This document shows positions 17,107 to 25,695 of a stretch of DNA of 64,000 bases, piece by piece. Position 1 is the stretch's first letter. Each line of letters starts with the position of its first letter. Location: NCBI GenBank assembly GCA_045580835.1, contig JAZNOM010000048.1, positions 53,700 through 117,699 on the forward strand, in the 5' to 3' direction. Below the pieces are notes generated by a model, which was given only the letters and a program-made list of their open reading frames with translations, searched no databases and was not told the DNA's origin. This DNA is from UMGS902 sp045580835 (GTDB lineage: Bacteria > Bacillota > Clostridia > Oscillospirales > CAG-272). Position numbers and translations under genes: made by a program.

Positions 17107-19767
17107 ATGAAACAAAAAAAGGTATTATATTTATTTCTGTTGTTAACGCTGTGCGTGGCTTTAGTCTCCTGTAAAGGACAAGCCGAAACCACCGAAAGCA
17201 TTACAACAAATGTTAGCGTGACGTCAGCCGAAACAAGTACTTTTGCAGAAAGTACAACCGCAGAAGATTTTGAGATGTTTGAGACTGAATATGTCTGCGA
17301 TATAACCGGAGACGGTATTTTAGATACTTGTAAAGTTTCTGTACTTGGCGCTCACGATGAGAAATTCATTGAGGATGTTACAGTATTAGAGGGCGGTGAA
17401 AGTCAAATCAAAATTGACAGCCCACTATTGTTTGTTAATAATTATGTATTTCGTGCCGAAGACGAAGAAAGGTATAGTATATCATATGGCGGAGAAATAC
17501 ATACCTTTGAAAAGAGCAGACTTGCAACGCCGCAGGATGAACAATTTAAATTCTTAGAAAGCGGCGATACTGTAGACTATACGGTCATGGACGGAAAACT
17601 CGTAGCCTATGTTTCAATTGCGTGCAGTCTTTCCGAAATGTGCGGAAAGTGGGAGTTTGTCTATGTATTCAAAGACGGCAAAATGACAATAGACCATGTA
17701 TATATACATAACTATACCACTGGAAAGACCGTAGATTTGGGAGGCACAACACAGAGACTTGAATCTTATAAAAGACGCTACTATTTTAATCAAAATTACA
17801 GTGGCTACAGTACACTTGAACTGAACGAAGTCAGCGCAGAAGATTTTGCGGCTCTTGATAACAGTTACCATGTATTTACCGAAAGTTATCCTGCTCATCA
17901 TGGAGGTATTCTGTATGATACAGGTGATGAGTATAATTCAAAAATGCTGAAAAACATTAACGAGTACCGCAACATTCTGGAACACTTGCAAGCACATGAT
18001 GCTGTTACTTTGGATGATGTCGAGATAGCAAACGGCAGTGTCTCATACAAGAATATTCAGCTTACCGCGAGGGCTGATACATTAAGTCTGATAATGGAAA
18101 GGATCACAATGCCGGATGCAGATACTGCGAGAAAATTCCTAAAGGTTGATGCGATGCTTATGCTTTGCGGCATAACAGATCCGATTGCCGAAACCACTTA
18201 TGACTATGGAGAAATCATACATACTTTCTATCAGGACTACGGCGATGCAGTCATGACAGAAAGTGCAAAAACTCTTAGATATGTTACCGTGAGATCTAAC
18301 GAAAATGAGAGCAAGGTATATATTCAAGGCAAATTGAGTGAAGATAAAAAAGCCGAAGGCTTTTTACACGTAAACAATTATGATATAATTGCAGACCTTA
18401 ACAGTAAAAGAGAAAAAGCAGTTACAACGCTGAAGTATGATATCGTTTATTCAGGCGTCGACTATTTTGGGTACAGTATCCCGTGCTATATGATTTATGT
18501 TCCAATAGAAGGAACCGATGATTTTGAATTGTATTTTTACCGTATGCAGATAATGGATATGGATTTTTACGATCTTGAAACGGTGTCATATGCAATAGTA
18601 AAGCCGCTTGAAGATGAGCATTATGCAACCTCGGCAGAGGATTTTTATGCTTCGGATATTACATACAAAGCAGATCTTACGCATGACGGTGTGGAAGATG
18701 TATGCGCTGTTAAGGTTGTCGGACACGGCACCGAGTGCTACGAAGAAGAGCTTATAATAACCGATGGAAAAAGCGGAGAGGTTATAAATGTTTTTTCGCC
18801 TGTCACTTATGCGAATGAAAATATAGAATTCGAACAGCAGGAAAACGCATATCGTATAAAAACTAACGGTAAAGTATACGAAATGAAAAAAGAAACACTC
18901 GACACGCCGCCTGAAAACCTTTGCGATATTGGTTATGGCAGCATAGTCGACTATACGGTAATTGAAAACAGGCTGTTTTGTCGAATGGGAATTATGTGCG
19001 GCATTGTCGAGGTGTGCGGCGAGATAGTTTATGAGTATTCGTACAAAGATGGCAAGATGACTATTGCCGGCGTTGAGTTGAAAGATTGGCGAACAGGTAG
19101 CATAGTCGATTTTGGAGCAAGCGAAGCTGGTAGTCTTTTCGATATTCCTGTTTCTGAGTTACAGTCAAGAATGGAAAGATATGAATTTGCAGATCGCTTG
19201 CCTGAAGAGCCGTATACAATAAATGTAACAGGACTTTCTGTACCCGTGACACTATATATGAGCCTTGACTGTGTAACCGCTATCGAGGCTTACGGTCATA
19301 GAGTTGCTCTTGAAAAGCCGAGAGATATTTACGGTAATTGCAATTTTGATTTGTTTGAATACGGCGGAGCTATTATAATTGAGGGCGGATATTACGGTAT
19401 CGGCGAGGTGCATATTCTCACTGCAGATGGGACAAGCACCGTACAGCACAAAGACAATGCATCATATTATCTGCATATCAATGACAGCGGCGAGCTTTAT
19501 TATAAGCTTTTGCATAATGGTATTGCTGGCATATCGCAGACAGGCGGACTCACGGTAGCAACAAGCTATGATGAGTTCCTTTCTGCCGAGGGATATGCAA
19601 GCATCGATGGTTGTAATGTTGTATTTAATGAGGCTTACGAAAGTTATGTAATCTCGGACAAATATGACCTTGATAAAGAGTTTGAGTTGAATTACAAGCA
19701 GGACTATGCAAGCATTGAGGAAAAATTTGCAGAAAATGTGGAGAGATATAACTATAAGGAGAAATGA
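17107..19767 (+). CDS. Lipoprotein with internal tandem domain duplication, unknown
   Basis: An 886-residue exported lipoprotein; the ATG at 17107 gives a clean signal peptide (FLLLTLCVALVSCKG). A domain of ~165 residues occurs twice, near 55-220 and 515-675. Each copy opens with a calcium-loop-like DITGDGILDTCKV or DLTHDGVEDVCAV, and has SGDTVDYTV or YGSIVDYTV in the middle and FKDGKMTI or YKDGKMTI near its end. The loops resemble FG-GAP/dockerin-like Asp loops. The ~290 residues between are unassigned. It is co-transcribed with the preceding lipoprotein (8-nt gap). Its function is unknown; the context is cell envelope. Confidence 0.8.
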   Translation: MKQKKVLYLFLLLTLCVALVSCKGQAETTESITTNVSVTSAETSTFAESTTAEDFEMFETEYVCDITGDGILDTCKVSVLGAHDEKFIEDVTVLEGGESQIKIDSPLLFVNNYVFRAEDEERYSISYGGEIHTFEKSRLATPQDEQFKFLESGDTVDYTVMDGKLVAYVSIACSLSEMCGKWEFVYVFKDGKMTIDHVYIHNYTTGKTVDLGGTTQRLESYKRRYYFNQNYSGYSTLELNEVSAEDFAALDNSYHVFTESYPAHHGGILYDTGDEYNSKMLKNINEYRNILEHLQAHDAVTLDDVEIANGSVSYKNIQLTARADTLSLIMERITMPDADTARKFLKVDAMLMLCGITDPIAETTYDYGEIIHTFYQDYGDAVMTESAKTLRYVTVRSNENESKVYIQGKLSEDKKAEGFLHVNNYDIIADLNSKREKAVTTLKYDIVYSGVDYFGYSIPCYMIYVPIEGTDDFELYFYRMQIMDMDFYDLETVSYAIVKPLEDEHYATSAEDFYASDITYKADLTHDGVEDVCAVKVVGHGTECYEEELIITDGKSGEVINVFSPVTYANENIEFEQQENAYRIKTNGKVYEMKKETLDTPPENLCDIGYGSIVDYTVIENRLFCRMGIMCGIVEVCGEIVYEYSYKDGKMTIAGVELKDWRTGSIVDFGASEAGSLFDIPVSELQSRMERYEFADRLPEEPYTINVTGLSVPVTLYMSLDCVTAIEAYGHRVALEKPRDIYGNCNFDLFEYGGAIIIEGGYYGIGEVHILTADGTSTVQHKDNASYYLHINDSGELYYKLLHNGIAGISQTGGLTVATSYDEFLSAEGYASIDGCNVVFNEAYESYVISDKYDLDKEFELNYKQDYASIEEKFAENVERYNYKEK

Positions 19768-19818
19768 GTTTCTATCATTGCACTTACTAAAGCGTTCAAA
19801 TATATGCGAGGATTCGAT

Positions 19819-20034
19819 ATGATTACCATTTTTAATAGAAAGCGACTTATAACTACTTACGATTTAACAGTACAAGCAAAAGTGCGCGCAGCATTAGCGG
19901 TAAACAATGTAGATTATTATGTACATCCATTTATATTTTCAGCACGACCGAATACGCAACCTGAGTTTAAGGTTTATGTAAAGAAGAAAGATTACGACAA
20001 GGCAAAATATCTTATAGGAGATATTTTTAGATAA
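19819..20034 (+). CDS. Small DUF2007-like protein
   Basis: 71 residues with ITIFNRKRLITTYDLTVQAK at the start, then VRAALAVNNVDYYVHPF and VYVKKKDYDKAKYLI. The pattern resembles DUF2007/putative signal-transducing small domains, in which a residue-to-residue beta-alpha-beta unit binds an unknown partner. GCGAGGA at 19806-19812 places the start at the ATG of 19819 rather than 19804. It is 51 nt after the lipoprotein gene and probably part of the same transcript. Confidence 0.55.
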   Translation: MITIFNRKRLITTYDLTVQAKVRAALAVNNVDYYVHPFIFSARPNTQPEFKVYVKKKDYDKAKYLIGDIFR

Positions 20035-20125
20035 TCAACTACATTAAGTAGAGGTACGTATATTTATGATGTCTCAACTTCGAGCGTAGCACTAGTGATT
20101 TATAATAGCATCAATGTGGTATAAG

Positions 20126-20160
20126 AATCATAACCACTGGCACGGCCGGTGGTTATGATT
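20126..20160. terminator. Terminator hairpin between convergent genes
   Basis: A 15-bp stem (20126-20140 with 20146-20160, one T-G pair) with a 5-nt loop. It lies between the + strand lipoprotein unit and the - strand reverse transcriptase and could serve either. Confidence 0.6.
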
Positions 20161-20184
20161 TAGAGGTTAGATGAGAAAAATGTG

Positions 20185-21900
20185 TCATCCATTGAAATTA
20201 GTGGTGTGCGTACTAAATAGTTTCAGTATTTTAGGGAAATTAATTGACTTCATAAAATGTTCATAATTGTGGGAATCATACCTAGCGATTTTAAAAAGAG
20301 GAAGCCACCACTTTGAATACATGATTTCCGATTGCCAATGGGTTGATCCTGTTTCCTTAATATAATGATCTTTGATTGAGCAGAATAAATCTTTATTCAT
20401 GTTTTTACCCGGTCGAACCATAGATGCTGCTATTAATGGATTGTATTGTTTTATCTTGAATTCGGAAATCATATGAGTTTTTTGCGTATCGGAAGAATGT
20501 TTGAATAGTATATAATAATACCAAATTTGCAAAAGTGTATCGGGATATTCGGTGTCTATCTTTTGCTGTTTATGCAACAAGGCGTTAAGAAGTGGATCTT
20601 TGTCAAAAGCTATGTTTAATAGAGTATCTAAAAGTCTGTACACATGACTTGACAATGAAACGTCTTCAAATCCTAGTTTTAATAAAAAGTAAAAAAGTTC
20701 ATCAAATATATCTTCGGGCGATAATTTTTCTGCTTCAATCTTTTTTTGCATTAGGCTGAGTAACGCACGTAGTTGTGAGGTACGGCTTTCACGAAGGCAT
20801 TGACTAATATACTTTTTTAATGCAAAAAAGTCATCGAGATGCAGATTTTGAGTTTCTTCTGATAATTTTAGTTTAGGAAATTCGTGCTCTAACTCAGAGA
20901 GGTACGAGTGTTGAGCTGAATACACTGCGTGGCTTGTTTCGGTTTTGTTCCCATTTATACGAAGGCGATATTGGTTTAAAATCGATTGTATAGCGGGGTA
21001 GAGTGCAGTTAGTTCGCTCTCTGAATCGCTGAAAAAAGTAAGATCATCTACATAACGAACGTATCCGACAGGATGAGTTGTCCTCGAAAGAAGATTGCGA
21101 ATTTCTTCGTCTACAGAAAGCATGCAGAGTTCTGCTGCTACATGTGAAGAAAAAGTGCCTGCTGGAATTCCTTTAGTTTGGTTATTATTTATACGTTGAT
21201 GAAAAAGATCAAGAAAACGGAAATAACGAGAATCTGCGTTAAAAGAGGTAAAGGGAGCTTTGTTTGCGATTTTTTCAAAATTATGTGTATAAAGATTAGG
21301 AAAAAAAGATTCGACATCTAGTTTTAGCGTATATAGGTAGTCCGCTTCTGCTGCTAATAATCTTTTTTTGTTTTCGTTTAAAACGGAGGAACTGTTAATT
21401 TTATTGTTTTTAGTAGTAAAAGTTCCTGCTAAAACCCAGTCTTCCTCTTCATCATATGAGTGAAGAAGAAACGCCTCTTCAAATACTAGGTATGAATTAG
21501 AGTTTTTAACTATATGCTCGTTGGCGGGATTAATATAGAGTTCTTCAAAAATTGAAGAAAATTCAAATAGTGTATTGTACATGAAAGATATGTAGTGAAC
21601 AAGATGTGGAATTTGCATTTCCCGAAGGCTTTTGTTTTTCTTAAAATCAAAAAAACTAACAGCCTCTACGCCTGGACGGCGGATATGTATGGGAGAGACG
21701 ATGCATTTGTAGTTAGTAATAAAGCCGTCAGGATCTTGTTCGTATTCTTGAGCATTTTGTGTATTGATTTCGTCAAATATGCTATCTATGTCAAGGATTA
21801 ATTCGTTTATATCTAGTATGTTTGGAAGCTCGGTGTACCACAGACCTGTAAGTAATAGTTCGGCATTTTTACGATAATTTTCAAAATTTAAATCAATCAT
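20185..21900 (-). CDS. Reverse transcriptase, Abi/unknown-group type, probable defence gene
   Basis: A 571-residue RNA-directed DNA polymerase. The fingers/palm region is about 185-330: YTLKLDVESFFPNLY (first catalytic Asp), KGIPAGTFSSHVAAEL in the place of the usual IPQG block, and the active-site YVDD at 283-286. A ~150-residue N-terminal domain and a helical C-terminal ~240 residues flank it. There is no maturase, X or HNH domain, and the sequence lacks a retron-type VTG motif. This layout fits the Abi (AbiA/AbiK) and unknown-group RTs that give phage resistance. The ATG at 21900 is chosen because GGAGGG lies 5 nt upstream. It has its own promoter and is separated from neighbours on both sides. 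Confidence 0.88.
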   Translation of the reverse strand: MIDLNFENYRKNAELLLTGLWYTELPNILDINELILDIDSIFDEINTQNAQEYEQDPDGFITNYKCIVSPIHIRRPGVEAVSFFDFKKNKSLREMQIPHLVHYISFMYNTLFEFSSIFEELYINPANEHIVKNSNSYLVFEEAFLLHSYDEEEDWVLAGTFTTKNNKINSSSVLNENKKRLLAAEADYLYTLKLDVESFFPNLYTHNFEKIANKAPFTSFNADSRYFRFLDLFHQRINNNQTKGIPAGTFSSHVAAELCMLSVDEEIRNLLSRTTHPVGYVRYVDDLTFFSDSESELTALYPAIQSILNQYRLRINGNKTETSHAVYSAQHSYLSELEHEFPKLKLSEETQNLHLDDFFALKKYISQCLRESRTSQLRALLSLMQKKIEAEKLSPEDIFDELFYFLLKLGFEDVSLSSHVYRLLDTLLNIAFDKDPLLNALLHKQQKIDTEYPDTLLQIWYYYILFKHSSDTQKTHMISEFKIKQYNPLIAASMVRPGKNMNKDLFCSIKDHYIKETGSTHWQSEIMYSKWWLPLFKIARYDSHNYEHFMKSINFPKILKLFSTHTTNFNG

Positions 21901-21940
21901 ACTGCCCTCCATAATTTGCATTAAATCATTTGCCACGAAT

Positions 21941-21963
21941 GTATACTTATGATATCAGTATAC
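21941..21963. promoter_or_regulatory. Palindrome over the RT -10 region, possible operator
   Basis: GTATAC occurs at 21941-21946 and 21958-21963 around an 11-nt centre, overlapping the minus-strand -10 element. A repressor site is plausible. No regulator gene is adjacent. Confidence 0.35.
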
Positions 21964-21985
21964 TCGTAGTTGGAAGTTAAATCAA
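21957..21985 (-). promoter_or_regulatory. Promoter of the reverse transcriptase gene
   Basis: On the minus strand: TTGATT, 17 nt, TATACT. Transcription would start about 50 nt upstream of the RT ATG, so the repeat block at 22.3-22.7 kb lies outside the RT mRNA. Confidence 0.6.
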
Positions 21986-22124
21986 GATTTTCATTTGCAT
22001 AATATATGGCGTAAGGGATCGAAATGTTATATTTGCCTAAAAATTTTCAGGCGTTTTGTCCTAGCTTTCTTTAATATTTGTTTTTGAGATTTGAAATTTC
22101 CGCTAAAATGGCGGAGCCTTTAAT

Positions 22125-22156
22125 GAAATAGCCCAAATTTTTATCGAGGCTATTTC
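22125..22156. repeat. Small hairpin upstream of RT
   Basis: A 9-bp perfect stem (22125-22133 with 22148-22156). A shorter stem (CCGC/GCGG) lies just before it at about 22100. They could be structured RNA elements; nothing here is coding. Confidence 0.4.
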
Positions 22157-22328
22157 TATGTGGTTAGATTTATGGTAACTGTAACATTATCAATAAAGAT
22201 GTCTTCATAACATATTTCAAACAGTCTTCCTTTGAGTTATTTAATGGTTATGCGTCTGAGTTGTTTGAATACAACTTGAGATCGCAAATATTTATATATT
22301 TGAGGAAAATAACACTAATTGTACAATC

Positions 22329-22499
22329 TTAAGGCAGGAGTACTCAGCGCTATTTTTGCTCTATTTTGTAGAGCGGATTTAATAGGCGAATACTCCTGCC
22401 TTAATAGCATTAAAAGCCTTATAAACGAAAGGATTTGAGACACATCGCCACTCTTACTTTTTGCATGACTGCACCCTAGTGTGGAGGCAGGAGTATTCA
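22329..22499. repeat. Repeat module A (word GGCAGGAGTA)
   Basis: A 171-nt non-coding module that begins with TTAAGGCAGGAGTA and ends with CCTAGTGTGGAGGCAGGAGT plus ATTC. The word GGCAGGAGTA appears at both ends (22333 and 22487), and its reverse complement lies inside at 22391-22400, giving a 14-bp perfect inverted repeat (22329-22342 with 22391-22404). The alternative pairing (22388-22400 with 22487-22499) is 13 bp, so two exclusive folds are possible. No open frame of note is present. Confidence 0.7.
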
Positions 22500-22526
22500 T
22501 AGGAAAACACCTTCAAAAATGCGTAG

Positions 22527-22693
22527 TTAAGGCAGGCGAAGACATTAAAACTTTAAGGAAAATATTTTTTTGTGAATTTTTCTTTTTTCGCCACCCTAAA
22601 ATGTCTGCGAAACCTTATAAAACATAGCGTTTTCGGACTATAAAAATTTAAGAATCGAAATCTTTTTCAGCCTAGTGTAGAGGCAGGCGAATT
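22527..22693. repeat. Repeat module B (word GGCAGGCGAA)
   Basis: A ~167-nt module with the same plan as module A: it opens with TTAAGGCAGGCGAA and closes with CCTAGTGTAGAGGCAGGCGA plus ATTT. Both boundary words have changed together (AGGAGTA in A, AGGCGAA in B). CCTTATAAA occurs inside both modules. The inverted copy inside B is only partial (TTCGCC at 22588). A third degenerate end (CCTAGG then AATTTGTT) follows near 22783-22800. The rest of 21986-23114 holds hairpins and no gene. Confidence 0.65.
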
Positions 22694-22849
22694 TGTTATG
22701 AAAAAGTGGATTTCTAAAATTTGCAGTAATAAACATAACACAGAATTCAAAACAGAGTGTTCACACACTTTGCAGAAATGAACCTAGGGGAATTTGTTGC
22801 AGGTATATCAAGGCGAGGAAGATAAAAAGATGGAATAGTGTAGAGAGAG

Positions 22850-22892
22850 GAGTAACCCCCGAAAAACGCTTTGTGTTTTTCGGGGGTTACTC
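22850..22892. terminator. Long perfect hairpin
   Basis: An 18-bp stem (22850-22867 with 22875-22892) with a 7-nt loop. It lacks a clear T-tract, so it may be a terminator or a structural RNA end. Confidence 0.55.
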
Positions 22893-22980
22893 TTGTAGGA
22901 ACGAACAGGAAGAAGTTTTATCAGAGGGATCCCTTGCAGGAAAAATTCTGTGGAGGAATTGTTGTGTCAACCATACAGTT

Positions 22981-23007
22981 AGAAAGCGTGAGTGCTTTCT
23001 TTTTTTA
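22981..23007 (+). terminator. Intrinsic terminator
   Basis: A 7-bp stem (22981-22987 with 22994-23000) followed by T7. It would end any + strand transcript of the repeat block, which supports the idea that the block is transcribed. Confidence 0.6.
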
Positions 23008-23114
23008 TAGAGTTTCGTAGATTTTTGGAGAGACAGGGGAGAAATTACCTTGCAATTAATACTAATAGGAAACGAGAAATACATTTGTGTCAAATATATT
23101 TTGTGGAGGAATAA

Positions 23115-23143
23115 TTGCACGAATTGCTAAAACATGCTATAAT
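23115..23143 (+). promoter_or_regulatory. Promoter of the histidine phosphatase gene
   Basis: TTGCAC, 17 nt, TATAAT, 34 nt before the ATG at 23177. Confidence 0.7.
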
Positions 23144-23176
23144 TTTATTATAAAGTTATGGAAGTAGGTGTATTGC

Positions 23177-23779
23177 ATGAGATTATTAGTAATTCGTCAC
23201 GGCGAGTCCGAAGCCGATTTATTAGATGTACACGAGGGACGAGCGGACTTTCAATTAACAGAAAGAGGACATAGGCAAGCCGAAGCTATGGCAAAATATG
23301 TCCGTGATACCTATAAAGTATCTGCTATTTATTGTAGTACTCTCAAGCGTGCATACCAAACTGCTGAACATTTATCTTATGAGTGTAGCATACCGCTTAC
23401 ACCCGATAAGAAACTCATGGAATTTAACAATGGACTTCTTGCCGGATTGGAAAGAAAAGTTGTGGAGGAGAAGTATCCTGAAGTGCGGGAGCTTCCTATA
23501 CATGCTGCCGTTTATGAACAAGAATCTGTACTCGAATTTAGATATAGGGCTGAATATATACTTTCTAAAATAATTTCAGAAAATAACTCTGATGCGACCG
23601 TTGCTATCGTAACACACGGCGGCATGGTTAATCAGTTATACAGGTCATTTCTGAAGTTGTCAGTAGATTGCAATGTATTTTTTAATACAGGTGATACCGG
23701 CATACACGAATGGGTTTGTGCGAAAGATTATCGTTGTGTTGTTAAATCAAATTATACTGCACATACAGAAGGAATATAA
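23177..23779 (+). CDS. Histidine phosphatase family protein (phosphoglycerate mutase-like)
   Basis: A 200-residue histidine phosphatase: the phospho-acceptor motif RHGESEAD starts at residue 6, YCSTLKRAYQTAEHL carries the second Arg, an acidic residue lies in KLMEFNNG, and VTHGGMVNQ holds the second catalytic His. Such enzymes act on phosphomonoesters; the substrate cannot be told from sequence. The ATG at 23177 follows GGAAGTAGG; the GTG at 23168 is too close to that site. The decayed NUDIX gene after it is in the same frame with no spacer. Confidence 0.88.
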   Translation: MRLLVIRHGESEADLLDVHEGRADFQLTERGHRQAEAMAKYVRDTYKVSAIYCSTLKRAYQTAEHLSYECSIPLTPDKKLMEFNNGLLAGLERKVVEEKYPEVRELPIHAAVYEQESVLEFRYRAEYILSKIISENNSDATVAIVTHGGMVNQLYRSFLKLSVDCNVFFNTGDTGIHEWVCAKDYRCVVKSNYTAHTEGI

Positions 23780-23782
23780 AAA

Positions 23783-24357
23783 ACGAACAGGGACTGGCGA
23801 TTTACTAAAGAAGAGTACTCTTGCGGATTGCGTGTGGCTGGTGTTCTCATGTGTGATGGCGAAATACTAGTTCAAAAGGACAAATGCGGCAAAGAATATG
23901 CTTTACCGGATGGCGGTGTGCAAATTGGGGAGACTACCGAAACTGCACTTTCAAGAGAGTTTAAAGAAGAAATCGGAGCATTTATAGAAACAAAGAAGCT
24001 ATTGTGGGTGAAAGAAATCTTTGGGGAGTGTATTGGCAAAAAAATCATGGCATTGTCTTTTATTATCTTATAGAAGCGAAAGATGGACTTTACATTCCCC
24101 ACAATAGTGAGTTTGTTCTGCATAAGGATAATAGTAATGTTGTGATTGTCCGGATGCCGATTAGCGAGCTTGATAGCGTTACTATATATCACGAGTTATT
24201 AAAAGATTGGATTTGTCATTTGGAGAATGGGGGGCAGCGTTTTATAACGTATAGCGAATTAACATTTTTGAGGCAAAATATAAGACGTGAAATTGTTTAC
24301 GAAAGTAATGGAGAAGCTGTTACATTTATTCCAAGAGTGAATAGTAACAAAAGCTAG
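23783..24357 (+). pseudogene. NUDIX hydrolase gene, frameshifted and lacking a start
   Basis: The NUDIX signature is present (GGVQIGETTETALSREFKEE, with the REFKEEIG core), preceded by the usual WRFTKEEYSCGLRVAGVLM. No ATG, GTG or TTG begins this lead after the stop of the preceding gene; only ACG at 23783 could. The frame then ends at 24073, while the family sequence continues in another frame from GKK NHGIVFYYLIEAKDG to 24357. The switch falls on an A7 run at about 24038-24044, where one more A would restore the frame. It is either a dead gene or one expressed through slippage. Intact relatives hydrolyse nucleotide diphosphates. Confidence 0.75.
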
Positions 24358-24400
24358 AAAGGTGATATTATTAAATACAAAAAGTTCAAGGAGAGGATTA

Positions 24401-25354
24401 ATGAGTTCGTTATTTATAGTTGGAAACGGATTTGATATTGCGCACGGTATTCAAACAAAGTATAGCGACTTTAGAACTTTTATTATAAATATGTTCCCAC
24501 GAGCATTTGAGTTGCGAGACGAAATTGTATACCTGGAGGACTTCAAAAACATCGATTTAGCGGAATTTGCAGCGGAGATTTTGTTAAATGCAATGGATAA
24601 AGCTGCCGGTGAAGATTGGTTTAATTTTGAAGAAGCACTTGCTTATGTAAATTTTGACAACAAATTTCCATTACCTAATCACAGAGAAGATGAAACAGAT
24701 GAATAAGATCAGATGTTAATGACACGTTATCTATTATATATGGATATATTAACCGATTGCTATATTAAGTGTTCAAAGACATGGCAAGATTTTTTCAGGT
24801 TATGGATCAAAAGCATTCAAGCAAAAATTAACAATGGCAACTTCTCTGCAAAGGAATCATTAAAAGAACTTTTTAACGCTCCAGATATGCAATTTTTCAG
24901 TTTCAACTACACCAAAACTTTACAAAAACTTTATGGAGTAAAAAAGGTGATTCATATACATAACCGCGTTGGACAAAAATTAATTTTTGGGCATGAAAAA
25001 CGTGCTACCGAAAGTCTTTATCAAAATATAAATTTTGACAAAGGAACATGTATTGGCTCTACTTTTTTAGATGACATGATTCTTTCTTTAAAAAAAGATA
25101 CGGATTCCCCATTGAAAAAATATAATGATTTTTTCAGAAAACTAGATGGAAATATTGACAAAGTATATTCTTATGGATTTAGTTATGGAAAAGTTGACAG
25201 CATTTACATTAAAAAGATATTAGATGGAATTTCGCCTAACGCTGTTTGGTATTTCACAACTTTTGAATCCAAAAATACTGAAGCGTTTAGAATTAAAAAA
25301 ATCAAATTACGAAATTATGGGTTTAAAGGTCAATTTGGTATTTATACAGGATAA
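24401..25354 (+). pseudogene. AbiH-family abortive infection gene with in-frame stop
   Basis: 317 codons of an AbiH-like protein. The start LFIVGNGFDIAHGIQTKY and later FFSFNYTKTLQKLYGV, HIHNRVGQKLIFGH and a C-terminal SYGKVDSIY block are the family landmarks in order. A TAA at 24704-24706 interrupts the frame after HREDETDE, and the same frame continues with DQMLMTRYLLYMDILT. Relatives have Glu at about this place, so one GAA-to-TAA change is the simplest cause. AAGGAGAGG precedes the ATG. The second half has no obvious start site. It is probably inactive unless the stop is read through. Confidence 0.85.
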
Positions 25355-25695
25355 GACATAAGACACAAATATATAATTATTCTCACTAAAAAAGTAGTTT
25401 GTTTTTTTACTCCTGCCATTGTGGACTCTATTTTTCTATGATAAAATAGGATTGTAAAAATGGTAAGCAGTTAAAATGGTGAGCAGTTAAGCAGGTTAAG
25501 ATTTCACTATATCAAGGGGGTACTATACCTTTTTGAGGATTGTGGAACGGATTGACACCAAACAATTTATAGGATAACAAAACATTTATTAGAGCCAGAA
25601 CACACATTAGTATCTTTGGGTACCCATGTGTGTTTTTCTTTTTCTGCTATGTCTCGTCTAAACGGTACTGACAAATTATAGCGGAGGTGATGCCT
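25355..25695. other. Intergenic region with tandem repeat and terminator
   Basis: No gene is seen. It contains TACTCCTGCC near 25409, the reverse of the module A word from 22.3 kb. It also contains two adjacent 16-nt units (25457-25472, 25473-25488; AAAATGGTAAGCAGTT with one change, then a partial third) and a terminator at 25599-25640. Confidence 0.5.
25599..25640 (+). terminator. Terminator upstream of sigma-like/excisionase pair
   Basis: A 9-bp outer stem (25599-25607 with 25626-25634) and a T-rich tail, with an inner GGGTACCC palindrome. Confidence 0.6.

Noticed and set aside
20185..21900. Group II intron maturase
   Set aside because: No maturase (X) or endonuclease domain and no domain V/VI-like intron end nearby.
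22329..22693. CRISPR array
   Set aside because: Only two modules of ~170 nt, no regular 25-40 nt repeats, no cas genes.
20185..22700. Diversity-generating retroelement or classic retron
   Set aside because: There is no template/variable repeat pair with adenine-specific differences and no target gene; the RT lacks the retron VTG motif and is much longer than DGR RTs. An Abi/unknown-group RT fits better.
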